Made by a program: the position numbers and the translations under genes. This document shows positions 1 to 8,164 of a stretch of DNA of 64,000 nucleotides, one piece after another; position 1 is the stretch's first letter, and every line of letters begins with the position of its first letter. A model generated the notes under the pieces. The model was not told where the DNA came from. It made no database searches and saw only the letters and a program-made list of their open reading frames with translations. Source of the stretch: Sphingomonas sp. (GTDB lineage: Bacteria > Pseudomonadota > Alphaproteobacteria > Sphingomonadales > Sphingomonadaceae); contig NZ_JAQZBC010000002.1 of assembly GCF_029239295.1 (NCBI RefSeq), positions 124,001 through 188,000 of the forward strand, given 5' to 3'.

Positions 1-621
1 GAATTCCTGTTTGATCCCAGCCTGACCGAGGCGAAGATCGCCTCGCTCTCCGGCGGTGAGCGCTCGCGCCTGTTGCTCGCGCGCGAATTCGCCCGCCATT
101 CCAATCTTCTGGTGCTGGACGAGCCCACCAACGATCTCGATCTCGAAACGCTCGATCTGCTGCAGGAAGTGATCGGCGATTACGACGGCACGGTGCTGAT
201 CGTCAGCCACGATCGTGACTTCCTCGATCGTACGGTCACCGTCACGCTCGGTCTCGACGGGTCGGGCAAGGTCGACATTGTCGCCGGCGGCTATGAGGAT
301 TGGGAACGCCAGCGGGCGCCCCGCGCGGAGGCGAAAAAGGCCGCTGCGAAGGGCGCCAGTTCGCCTTCCACTCCCGCGCAGGCCAAGACCAAGCTGAGCT
401 ACAAGGACCAGCGCGACTACGATCAGCTGCCCAAGCGGATCGAGGCCTTGGACGCAGCGATTGCGCGCGATGAGGCATTGTTGGCCGATCCGACCCTCTA
501 CGCGCGCGATCCCGCCGCGTTCGACAGGCTCATGAAGGCGATCGCGGCAGCGCGCGACGAAAAGGACGCTGCCGAGCTGAGGTGGTTGGAACTCGCGGAG
601 ATGGCCGAAGCGCTCGCCTGA
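1..621 (+). CDS. uup: ABC-F family ATPase, Uup type (3' part, start outside window)
   Basis: The frame is open from base 1, so the gene begins upstream; about 206 codons remain, ending in TGA at 619-621. The fragment carries the second ATP cassette: signature LSGGE at fragment residues 16-20, Walker B (LLVLDEPTND) from residue 36, and the switch histidine in LIVSHDRDF. An Ala/Lys-rich linker follows, then a charged coiled coil of about 75 residues, which is the Uup-type C-terminal extension. ABC-F proteins have no membrane domain and act on ribosomes or nucleic acid; Uup has been linked to transposon precise excision and ribosome function in E. coli. The assignment as Uup rather than another ABC-F paralogue rests on the C-terminal coiled coil. 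Confidence 0.88.
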   Translation, partial: EFLFDPSLTEAKIASLSGGERSRLLLAREFARHSNLLVLDEPTNDLDLETLDLLQEVIGDYDGTVLIVSHDRDFLDRTVTVTLGLDGSGKVDIVAGGYEDWERQRAPRAEAKKAAAKGASSPSTPAQAKTKLSYKDQRDYDQLPKRIEALDAAIARDEALLADPTLYARDPAAFDRLMKAIAAARDEKDAAELRWLELAEMAEALA

Positions 622-646
622 TGCCGCGGCGAACCTGGTCGGTTAC

Positions 647-1453
647 CTAGACCGCCTTGCCCGCGCGTCCAGCCAGATCGACCACATATTGCCACGCGAC
701 ACGGCCCGAGCGGCTGCCGCGCCGGGCCGCCCAGAGCAGCGCGTCGGACGGATCGAAAGGCAGGTCATTCGCCGCGGCATAGGACCGCACGATCTCGAGA
801 TAGAGTGGCTGGTCGACGACGTGAAAGCCGAGGCTCAGGCCAAACCGGTCGGCGAGCGCGAGATGATCGTCGATCGAATCGCGCGGATTGATCGCGTTTT
901 CCTGCTCGTGCACGTCGCGCGGGATCAGATGGCGGCGGTTCGAGGTGACGACGAGGCGCGAGTTGCCGGGCCGAGCCTCTGCCCCCCCTTCCAGCAGCGA
1001 TCGTAACGCTCGGGCGTCCGAGGCTGCGTCAAATCCCAGATCGTCGACAAACAAGACGAAGGCGCGCGGCACCCCGGCTATGGAATCGAACAAGGCCGGA
1101 AGGCGGCCAAGTTGATCGGGTGCGACCTCGACCAGCGCGAGCGCCCCGCCTTGGGCCTGAACCTGCCCCACAGACGCTTTGACCAGTGCCGATTTGCCGG
1201 TGCCGCGGGCGCCCCATAACAGGGTGTCCTGTGCGGCATGGCCGGCGGCGAGACGCTCCATATTGGCCAACAAGGCGGCGCGCTGCGCATCGACGCCCAG
1301 GATCAACTCCAGCGGCAACGGCGCGAACGCACGCGCCGCCACCAGCCCGCCATCACGCCAGACATAGGCCGGATGCGCCAGCGCGTCCGCCGCCGGCTCC
1401 GGAGCCGGAGCGATGCGCTCAAGCGCGGCAGCGATACGGGCGATGTCGTCCAT
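647..1453 (-). CDS. DUF815-family AAA+ ATPase
   Basis: A 268-residue ATPase of the DUF815 family. Walker A is GARGTGKS, a Walker B-like stretch is FVLFVDDLGF, and sensor-like VVTSNRRHLIPRD follows; HEQENAINPRD is typical of the family. The biochemical function of DUF815 proteins is not established. I chose ATG at 1453; GTG at 1498 is an alternative only 4 bases from the stop of the preceding gene. It is the last gene of the minus-strand sugar transferase - prsR - prsT run, 49 bases after prsT. Whether it serves the polysaccharide locus or is merely co-transcribed cannot be told from sequence. Confidence 0.85.
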   Translation of the reverse strand: MDDIARIAAALERIAPAPEPAADALAHPAYVWRDGGLVAARAFAPLPLELILGVDAQRAALLANMERLAAGHAAQDTLLWGARGTGKSALVKASVGQVQAQGGALALVEVAPDQLGRLPALFDSIAGVPRAFVLFVDDLGFDAASDARALRSLLEGGAEARPGNSRLVVTSNRRHLIPRDVHEQENAINPRDSIDDHLALADRFGLSLGFHVVDQPLYLEIVRSYAAANDLPFDPSDALLWAARRGSRSGRVAWQYVVDLAGRAGKAV

Positions 1454-1502
1454 TGCCCTGCTGCTACGACCGGCCAAGCGCTCGCGCAACGCCGTCACAG
1501 CC

Positions 1503-3620
1503 TCAGCCGCCAATCGCTCGCAGCAGCGCCTCGGCCGGCGCACGCGGCTGGAAACGCGAGTCACCAAGAAGCGAGCGGATCGCGCGCTGCGCCGCCGCAG
1601 TCCGCCCTGCCTCCGCCAATGCCTGCGCTTCATGCCAGCGGATCGCGGGGTCGCCCGGCGCCAGCGCTACCGCCTTCGCCAGCAGTTGAAGCGCGCCTTC
1701 GATATTCCCGGTCTCGTACAATGCCCAGCCATAGGCGTCTGCGACACCAGGGTTCATCGGCAGCATGCCATAGGCTCGCCGGGCATATGCCAATCCGCTC
1801 TGCGGATCGCCTGCCTCGGTGTAGGCTTGGGCGAGTTGTGCCAGGACGAACGCATCACGCTGAGCACCCCCGCTCCGCAATTCTTCCAGCGTCGTCACGG
1901 CAGCGTCCCAGTCGCCGCTTGCAAGCTGCAGATTGCCGAGCAAGCGATAACCAAGAAGCGCGTGGGGGTTCTGTGACAGGTACAATGTCAGTGCCCCCGC
2001 CCCGTCGCGCGGACGGGCGGCGCGGACAGCCGCCTCTGACAAGCGAAGCAACGAGGGCCCGTCGAACCGCAGGTCCGCCGCAAGACGATAGCGTTCCAGC
2101 GCCGCGGACCACTGCCCGGTTGCCGCATGCACATCGCCTGCGAGCAATTGCGCGTCAGACGCGCCGCGTGACGCGTTGGCAACCACGTCCGCCGCCCGCT
2201 GCGCCGCCCCCGGTTCACCAGCTTCCAGCAGGCTGCGAACATTGGCTACCGCCAGCGCCGGATCGTCAGGCGCGCGCGCCACCGCGGCGGCGGCGGCTGC
2301 CGCGCCGAGGTCGCTGGCGAACGGCGATGGATCGCCGATCGCAGGCCGGTTGGCGCGATCAAGGAAGCGAGCGGCCCAATCCCGTTCTCCATTGGCCTCG
2401 AAGGCGCGAGCGACCAGCATCAGCGTATAACTGTCCGCGTCGGAGCGGAGCGCCATCGGTCGCAGCGTATCGAGCGCGCCCCGCACATCGCCGGTGCGCA
2501 ACAACGATGCGCCGAGCAGTCGGCGGGCGACAAGGTTCATCGGCTGACGGCCAACGATCTCACGGAAGCTGACCACCGCCTGCTCATACGCGCCATCTGC
2601 ATAGGCCAGCAGCCCTGCGAGCAGCACGACGCCCGGAATGTCGATCCCGTCGTCACCCGTCTTTGCAAGCATCGCCCTCGCGAGGTCACGCTTGCCCGCC
2701 CGAGCGGCAAGCACCGCCTGAAGATACAGCGCCGGAACGCTGCCGGGCCGGGTCGCCAGCGCCTTTCTGCTCGCGTCCAGCATGATGCCATATTGACCCG
2801 CGTCCCCGGCCGTCGCCGCATATTCAATCAGCGCGGGATAGTAATATGCGTCGCTCTCCAGCGCGCGTGCGAACCACGGCAAGGCGGCGACCAGCCCATA
2901 TCGGCTTCGGATCACCTGCCCCGCGACGACGACGGCGCCGAGATTTGTCGGGTCGACGGCGAGCGCGGAGCGTGCGGCAACTTCGGCGCCCAGCACGTCG
3001 CCCGCCTCCATGCGAAGCCGTGCCAAATCGCCATTGGCCCGGCTGTTGCGCGGATCAGCGTTGACGAGGCCGGTCAGTTGCGCCGTTGCGCCGGCAAGAT
3101 CGCCCTTGGCCGCTAGCGCAAGGGCACGCACCCGCCGTGCTTCGGCGGCCATCGGTCCAGCGGCGCGGCTGGCGGTGGCGAGCGCGCGGTCGGGGTCACC
3201 TTGGAGCAGAAAGGCTTCGGCCAGCAGGGGGTTGATCCGTGCCGCAGGCAGACCGGCAGCGACAGCGCGATTGAGCGCCGCCTCCGCAGCAGAGCCATCC
3301 TCCATCAGCAGGTTCACGCGCCCAAGGAGGACATTTGCGCGCGCGGGATCATCGGTGCCGACAGCGGCAATCAGCGCGTGGTTTCGTGCCGCACTGTAAT
3401 TGCCTCGCGCGAGTGCCGCCACGCCCTCCTCATACGCGCGGGCAGGATCAGGCGCGCTGGCGCGCCGGGCAAGGATCACGATTCCCCCCAGCACCAACGC
3501 AGCAAGTACCAACACCGCCAGCAACCGGAGCGGCATCCGACGGGCGTGATCCGGGCCGCGCTGGGTCGATCGCCGACGACGGCGGCGCAGCAGGGGATAG
3601 CGGGCGCTCAGATCATGCAT
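1503..3620 (-). CDS. prsT: TPR-repeat protein, PrsT-like (exopolysaccharide/PEP-CTERM-associated)
   Basis: 705 residues. A very basic N-terminus (RRRRRR at about 12-17) precedes one hydrophobic segment at about 31-50, so the protein is probably anchored in the inner membrane with a large periplasmic part. The rest is a succession of TPR-like helical pairs rich in A, L, G and R. The order sugar transferase - PrsR - TPR protein matches the PrsT position in XrtA/PEP-CTERM polysaccharide loci. The start ATG at 3618-3620 lies inside the last codons of prsR (8-base overlap), implying translational coupling; an internal ATG at residue 29 is possible. It is shorter than many PrsT proteins and shows a membrane anchor rather than a clear lipobox, so the name is by context and architecture. 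Confidence 0.72.
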   Translation of the reverse strand: MHDLSARYPLLRRRRRRSTQRGPDHARRMPLRLLAVLVLAALVLGGIVILARRASAPDPARAYEEGVAALARGNYSAARNHALIAAVGTDDPARANVLLGRVNLLMEDGSAAEAALNRAVAAGLPAARINPLLAEAFLLQGDPDRALATASRAAGPMAAEARRVRALALAAKGDLAGATAQLTGLVNADPRNSRANGDLARLRMEAGDVLGAEVAARSALAVDPTNLGAVVVAGQVIRSRYGLVAALPWFARALESDAYYYPALIEYAATAGDAGQYGIMLDASRKALATRPGSVPALYLQAVLAARAGKRDLARAMLAKTGDDGIDIPGVVLLAGLLAYADGAYEQAVVSFREIVGRQPMNLVARRLLGASLLRTGDVRGALDTLRPMALRSDADSYTLMLVARAFEANGERDWAARFLDRANRPAIGDPSPFASDLGAAAAAAAVARAPDDPALAVANVRSLLEAGEPGAAQRAADVVANASRGASDAQLLAGDVHAATGQWSAALERYRLAADLRFDGPSLLRLSEAAVRAARPRDGAGALTLYLSQNPHALLGYRLLGNLQLASGDWDAAVTTLEELRSGGAQRDAFVLAQLAQAYTEAGDPQSGLAYARRAYGMLPMNPGVADAYGWALYETGNIEGALQLLAKAVALAPGDPAIRWHEAQALAEAGRTAAAQRAIRSLLGDSRFQPRAPAEALLRAIGG

Positions 3621-5013
3621 GCAGATCGTAACTCTTGAGCAGATCGTAGAGCGTTGGGCGACTGACGCCCAGCAGCCGTGCGGTCTGCGAGATGTTTCCG
3701 TCGGTGCGGGCAAGCGCACGGTGAATGGCGCGGCGATCGGCCGCCTCGCGCGCCGCGCGCAGGCTGACCGGGCGATCATCGCCGTTCGTCAAATCCAGAT
3801 CGGTTGCGATAATCAGGCGGGCATCCGCCATGATGACGGCGCGCTTCACCCGGTTCTCCAGCTCGCGCACGTTGCCTGGCCACGTATGGGCATCGATCGC
3901 TGCGATCGCATCCGCCGCCAAACCGCGCACCACAGGGTTCATCGAGGGCGCGAACTGGGCAACGAAATGCCGTGCGAGCAGCACCGCGTCACCGGGTCGC
4001 TGGCTCAGCGGCGGGATTGGCACGACGACCTGCGCCAGTCGGTAATAGAGGTCTTCGCGGAACTGGCCATGGGCGACCATCTGATCGATATCGCGATGCG
4101 TGGCGCAGACGATCCGTGTATCGACCACGATCTGGCGGCGTCCGCCGATCCGCTCGATGGCATGTTCCTGCAGGAAGCGAAGCAGCTTCACCTGAAGCGC
4201 GAGCGGCACGTCGCCTATCTCGTCCAGGAACAAGGTCCCGCCCGCCGCCTGTTCGATCTTGCCCGGCGTCGTCCTGATCGCGCCGGTAAACGCGCCCTTC
4301 TCGTGCCCGAACAGCTCACTTTCCAGCAAAGTATCCGGGATCGCGGCGCAATTGATCGCGACAAAGGCACCGCGCGCGCGCGGTGAGGCGGCGTGCAGGT
4401 GGAGTGCGAGCAACTCCTTGCCCGTGCCACTTGCCCCCGAGAGCAGGACCGACACGTCGGCCCGCGCGACACGGCCGACCGTGCGAAGAACCTGCGTCAT
4501 TTCCGGTGCAGCAGTGATCAGCCCGCCGACGGATACCGGGGCGTCGCTGTCCACAGATCTGCTGGCTTCGACCTCCAGTTCGTGGACACGAAAGGCGCGC
4601 GCGACGATCAGGCCGAGCGCGGCGGCGTCGATTGGCGGATGATAGACATCCCATGCGCCCGCCGCGATCGCGTCGCGTGCCACGCCGCGAGCGTCGGGCG
4701 GGCATAGAAGGATGATCTTGAGCGCCGGGTGAGGTCGCAGCAGTGCCGCAATGATCCCCGGCCCTGCTCCCCCGTCAGTCGCCGCCACAAGGAACCCGCT
4801 GTCGATGATCACGACCCCGGCGTTCGTTGAGCCTGCCAGTTCGATCAGGCGTTCGCTGTCCGCAGCGATTTGGATCGGCCAGCGGGCGAAGGCAACGCCA
4901 GCCTCGTCGAGCAGTGCCCGATTACTGCTGGCGAGCAGAAGGACGGGCTGATCGTCGTGATGAGCCGGAACCGCCAACGCGGTTTCCGCGGCCTCCGCAT
5001 AAGCGCGGGTCAC
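3613..5013 (-). CDS. prsR: PrsR-like sigma-54-dependent transcriptional activator
   Basis: 466 residues from GTG at 5011-5013, whose GTGA overlaps the stop of the sugar transferase. Residues 1-150 form a receiver-like domain. The central AAA+ domain has Walker A GASGTGKE, the sigma-54 contact loop GAFTGA and Walker B GGTLFLDEIGD. The C-terminal Fis-type helix-turn-helix reads GNISQTARLLGVSRPTLYDL. Such proteins activate RNA polymerase carrying sigma-54, and rpoN is at 41258-42751. The receiver keeps an aspartate in VVIIDSGF where the phosphoacceptor is expected, but the N-terminal acidic pair and the conserved lysine are not recognisable. Likely target: polysaccharide genes nearby. Confidence 0.85.
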   Translation of the reverse strand: MTRAYAEAAETALAVPAHHDDQPVLLLASSNRALLDEAGVAFARWPIQIAADSERLIELAGSTNAGVVIIDSGFLVAATDGGAGPGIIAALLRPHPALKIILLCPPDARGVARDAIAAGAWDVYHPPIDAAALGLIVARAFRVHELEVEASRSVDSDAPVSVGGLITAAPEMTQVLRTVGRVARADVSVLLSGASGTGKELLALHLHAASPRARGAFVAINCAAIPDTLLESELFGHEKGAFTGAIRTTPGKIEQAAGGTLFLDEIGDVPLALQVKLLRFLQEHAIERIGGRRQIVVDTRIVCATHRDIDQMVAHGQFREDLYYRLAQVVVPIPPLSQRPGDAVLLARHFVAQFAPSMNPVVRGLAADAIAAIDAHTWPGNVRELENRVKRAVIMADARLIIATDLDLTNGDDRPVSLRAAREAADRRAIHRALARTDGNISQTARLLGVSRPTLYDLLKSYDLHA

Positions 5014-6398
5014 CGAGCACCTGACGGCCAGAGCACCACGCGGAGCGTCTGAAGCAGGATGAGCATGTCGAGGAACGGCGAATAGTTCTTGGCGTAGTAC
5101 AGATCGTATTCGAGCTTGTGACGCGCATCCTCGATCGATGCGCCGTAGGGATAGTTGATCTGCGCCCAGCCGGTAATGCCGGGCTTCACCATGTGACGTT
5201 CGGCATAATAGGGAAGCTGCTGTTCCAGCTCTTCGACGAACTGCGGGCGTTCGGGGCGCGGCCCGACGAAGCTCATCTCGCCCTTCAACACGCTCCAGCA
5301 TTGCGGCAGTTCGTCGATCCGGACCTTGCGGATGAACCGCCCGATGCGGGTGACGCGCGGATCACGCTCCTGCGCCCAGACCGGCTGGCCCGCGACCTCC
5401 GCGTCCTGCCGCATCGAACGCAGCTTCGGAATGTCGAACGGCTCATTATAGAGGCCGACCCTGCGCTGACGATAAAAGGCAGGGCCACGGCTCTCCAACC
5501 GGATCGCGATGGCGGTGATGAGGATCAACGGCCCAGCGACGAGCAGCAACAAGGAGCTGACCACGATATCGAACGCCCGCTTGGCGACCCCGGAGAGCAT
5601 CCGCCCCGAAGCGAAGCCGTCCGAAAAGATCAGCCAAGACGGGTTAAGGCTCGCCAGATCGATCCGCCCCGTCTCCCGCTCCAGAAAGGTCGAATAATCG
5701 CTCACGTGGACACCCGTCGTTTTCACGCGCAGCAAATCCTTGAGCGGAAGGGCGTTGCGCCGTTCCTCGATCGCAAGCACCACCTCCGTCGCGCGCCGCT
5801 CCACGACAAAGCCGGCGAGGTTCGCGATGTCGCTGCGCGACACGGCTCCTTCGACTTCCGGGGCGGCCTCACTCATCGCGACCACTCCGCCAATGACGAA
5901 GCTGGCGCCATTAGCCTGCGCCAACCGCTGCAGACGCGCCGCCCGCGTGCCGGCACCAAGCACCACCACCCGGCGGCGAAAGCGCTCGCCGCCCAGCAGT
6001 CGTCCAAAAAGCAGGCGGGCGATGATCAGCCCGGCAATCGCAAACAGCATCGCGTAGAAGAGGCTGGACCGCCAGAACGTGACCGACGGCATGAAGAAAT
6101 AGAGCAGGCTGAGGAAAATCACCCCGACGCAAACCGCGACGATCAACCGCATCACCGCCTGGCGGACGGAAACCAGGACATCGGCGTGATAAGCGCCAAC
6201 CGCCAGCATCGCGACTGAAAGCGGCACGGCGAACGCAAACAGCTCCGGTACCCGCGTGTAAATCGGTTCTGGCACCATCTCCAGCTGCGCGGCACGTACC
6301 AGCCAGCCAAGCTCCGCCGCGCACAGCAGGATGATGAAATCGATCAGCCCGACCAGCGCCACCGCATTCGGCACATAGTGTTTGAAAATCCTGATCAT
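5010..6398 (-). CDS. Exopolysaccharide sugar transferase, polyisoprenyl-phosphate type (EpsB_2-like)
   Basis: 462 residues. The N-terminal 150 residues contain about four to five membrane helices, then a Rossmann-like region ([10 protein letters not shown]), one more membrane helix near residue 280, and the bacterial sugar transferase catalytic domain. Family motifs are present: [36 protein letters not shown]. The enzyme transfers a sugar-1-phosphate to undecaprenyl phosphate, the first step of repeat-unit assembly at the inner membrane. The layout fits the transferase associated with PEP-CTERM loci. It heads the operon with prsR (GTGA overlap). No exosortase or polymerase gene is within the window. 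Confidence 0.88.
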   Translation of the reverse strand: MIRIFKHYVPNAVALVGLIDFIILLCAAELGWLVRAAQLEMVPEPIYTRVPELFAFAVPLSVAMLAVGAYHADVLVSVRQAVMRLIVAVCVGVIFLSLLYFFMPSVTFWRSSLFYAMLFAIAGLIIARLLFGRLLGGERFRRRVVVLGAGTRAARLQRLAQANGASFVIGGVVAMSEAAPEVEGAVSRSDIANLAGFVVERRATEVVLAIEERRNALPLKDLLRVKTTGVHVSDYSTFLERETGRIDLASLNPSWLIFSDGFASGRMLSGVAKRAFDIVVSSLLLLVAGPLILITAIAIRLESRGPAFYRQRRVGLYNEPFDIPKLRSMRQDAEVAGQPVWAQERDPRVTRIGRFIRKVRIDELPQCWSVLKGEMSFVGPRPERPQFVEELEQQLPYYAERHMVKPGITGWAQINYPYGASIEDARHKLEYDLYYAKNYSPFLDMLILLQTLRVVLWPSGAR

Positions 6399-6537
6399 CG
6401 CCTGCGCCTGCCTGGTCGGTGTAAGGAAATCCGACAGGCTCGTGTCGCAGCAAATGACAAAGAAAGGCTGAATGCGAAAGCGTGGATCGTTTTTGCGCTA
6501 TGCGCATTGAAACGCCTGGGGGAACTTCAACTTACCG

Positions 6538-6553
6538 TGCGTCGGCGATGCCC
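6538..6553 (-). promoter_or_regulatory. Weak -24/-12 (sigma-54-like) element upstream of the sugar transferase operon
   Basis: On the minus strand the stretch reads GGGCATCGCCGACGCA. GG and GC dinucleotides lie at the spacing required for sigma-54 promoters (10 bases between), with GGCA and GCA matched to the consensus TGGCACG-N4-TTGCA but TT replaced by AC. It is about 140 bases before the start at 6398. Several positions mismatch, so this is only a candidate. The region 6399-6595 is the shared divergent promoter region with manC. Confidence 0.2.
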
Positions 6554-6595
6554 CCTGTCGGCCGACTTTCACCATCTGCAAAGGAGCCAGCGCGC

Positions 6596-7645
6596 ATGTC
6601 GCCAATCGTTCCCGTTATCCTGTCGGGCGGGTCGGGCACGCGCTTATGGCCGATGTCCACATCGGAACGGCCCAAGCAGATGCTACCGCTGACCGCTGAC
6701 CAGACGATGCTCCAGCTGACTGCGATGCGCGCCGTGGGCGACCGGTTCGAAGCGCCGATCGTCGTTGCCAATGCCCGGCACGTAGAGATGATCGATGCTC
6801 AATTGGCAGCGGTTGGCTGCCGCCCGCAGGCAGTGATCCTAGAGCCACTGGGCCGCAATACGGCGCCGGCGATCGCGCTGGCCGCGCTTTGCGCCAGCGA
6901 TGCCGCAGCCCCGCTGCTGGTAATGCCGTCAGATCATGTGATTCACGACGTTGATGCCTTTCACGCCGCGATCGAAGCGGCACGACCACTGGTCGAAGAA
7001 GGCTGGCTGGTGACGTTCGGCATCACGCCAGACTCACCTGAGACCGGCTATGGCTACATCAAGGTCGGGGAAATGGTCGCCGATCGCGTCCATCGCGTCG
7101 ATCGGTTTGTGGAGAAGCCGCCGCGCGATGCAGCCGAAGCAATGCTCGAGTCGGGCGACCATGTCTGGAACGGGGGCATCTTCCTCTTTAGGGCCGACGC
7201 CTATCTCGATGCCCTCGCCCGGTTCGAACCGGCAATGCTGGACGCGGTACGGCGCTCTGTCGCGGACGGGGAGCGTTCCGGTTCATACACCCGCCCGGCC
7301 GCCCTCGCCTTCTCCGAAGCACCCAATCAGTCGATCGATTATGCCGTCATGGAGAAGTCGGATCAGGTCGCAGTCGTTCCCGTCACCATGGGCTGGAACG
7401 ATGTCGGCAGCTGGGATGCTTTGCACTCCATCAGCGCGCGCGACGATTCGGAGAACGCCATTCGCGGCGAAGTGATCGCGCTCGACTCGACCAATTGTCT
7501 GGTGCGTAGCGATGGCGCGCGGATCGCGATGGTGGGGGTGAAGGACCTGATCGTAGTTGCGTCAGGCAATGACATATTGATCCTGCCTCGGGGCCGCAGC
7601 CAGGAGGTCAAGTCGCTCCTCGACGCCATGCAGAATAGGGCGTGA
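6596..7645 (+). CDS. manC: Mannose-1-phosphate guanylyltransferase (GDP-mannose pyrophosphorylase)
   Basis: 349 residues. The nucleotidyltransferase signature SGGSGTRLWP lies at residues 9-18 and the sugar-phosphate motif FVEKPP in the middle, with a short C-terminal part ending in ILPRGRSQEVK. Length and content match the stand-alone guanylyltransferase, without the C-terminal phosphomannose isomerase domain of bifunctional ManC/AlgA proteins. It makes GDP-mannose from mannose-1-phosphate and GTP in the cytoplasm. ATG at 6596 was chosen because AAGGAG stands 9 bases before it; upstream in-frame starts lack such a site. It is divergent from the sugar transferase operon, which fits supply of GDP-mannose for the polysaccharide or for the GT4 enzyme at 11394-13661. 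Confidence 0.92.
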   Translation: MSPIVPVILSGGSGTRLWPMSTSERPKQMLPLTADQTMLQLTAMRAVGDRFEAPIVVANARHVEMIDAQLAAVGCRPQAVILEPLGRNTAPAIALAALCASDAAAPLLVMPSDHVIHDVDAFHAAIEAARPLVEEGWLVTFGITPDSPETGYGYIKVGEMVADRVHRVDRFVEKPPRDAAEAMLESGDHVWNGGIFLFRADAYLDALARFEPAMLDAVRRSVADGERSGSYTRPAALAFSEAPNQSIDYAVMEKSDQVAVVPVTMGWNDVGSWDALHSISARDDSENAIRGEVIALDSTNCLVRSDGARIAMVGVKDLIVVASGNDILILPRGRSQEVKSLLDAMQNRA

Positions 7646-7705
7646 GAGGTAGGCGCTGATCATCGTCCAACCGCTTGCCTGCGAGAGGAGTCCGACTTTA
7701 CCTGG

Positions 7706-8062
7706 TCAGACTTCCTCGCCGGCAAGCAAGGCTGCCGTATCCAGATCCAGCAACTCGATATAGGCGCGGATTCGGGGCCATTGCTGCGTCACGAACATGT
7801 CGCGCTCTGCGATGCGAAGCCGCTCCGCAGCGCCCGGCAGAACAAACATTCCCACCCCGCGCCGCACCTCGACATAGCCGGCGTCCTGAAACGACTGATA
7901 GGCCTTCGCGACCGTCAGCGGATTGGCGCCATGTTCCGCCGCAAGCGCGCGAACCGAGGGCAGCTGATCCCCCGCCCGATAGTCGCCGCGAAGGATTCCG
8001 GCGGCGATCGTGCCACGGAGCCGAATATAGACCGGGCTGTCTTCGTTACTCAGCGCTGTCAT
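7706..8062 (-). CDS. GntR-family regulator, short YtrA type
   Basis: 118 residues: an N-terminal winged helix (QLPSVRALAAEHGANPLTVA is the helix-turn-helix) and a short C-terminal helical tail of about 45 residues, the layout of the YtrA subfamily. These regulators usually act as dimeric repressors of an adjoining transporter operon, but no transporter is adjacent here: manC ends 60 bases away convergently and hom follows on the same strand 102 bases upstream. An inverted repeat covers the ribosome-binding region and start codon (8062-8079), which suggests autoregulation. The effector is unknown. Confidence 0.85.
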   Translation of the reverse strand: MTALSNEDSPVYIRLRGTIAAGILRGDYRAGDQLPSVRALAAEHGANPLTVAKAYQSFQDAGYVEVRRGVGMFVLPGAAERLRIAERDMFVTQQWPRIRAYIELLDLDTAALLAGEEV

Positions 8063-8079
8063 GCTGCCTTAATACAGCA
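8062..8079 (-). promoter_or_regulatory. Inverted repeat over the GntR gene start
   Basis: TGCTG (8062-8066) and CAGCA (8075-8079) are perfect inverted half-sites 8 bases apart. They include the AAGG ribosome-binding sequence and touch the ATG of the GntR regulator. The element could be an autoregulatory operator or an RNA hairpin covering the ribosome-binding site. Five-base arms can arise by chance. Confidence 0.3.
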
Positions 8080-8164
8080 AAAGAGCTGGAAGATCGAGCC
8101 TTATCGGACATGATCCCGGCGGGGCCGCTTCCACACCGCCTCGCCGCTTCCGCACAGGCCGGAC

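Noticed and set aside
1..6. GAATTC (EcoRI site) exactly at the window start, possibly a clone end
   Set aside because: The ABC-F frame runs through it and a second GAATTC lies at 85-90; nothing shows it is an artificial junction.
1453..1633. 60-residue N-terminal extension of the DUF815 protein
   Set aside because: It lies over the end of prsT, is very Arg-rich, and the domain begins after ATG 1453.
6486..6502. Sigma-54 promoter for manC (TGGATCGTTTTTGC)
   Set aside because: The GG-to-GC spacing is one base too short; sigma-54 needs exact spacing.
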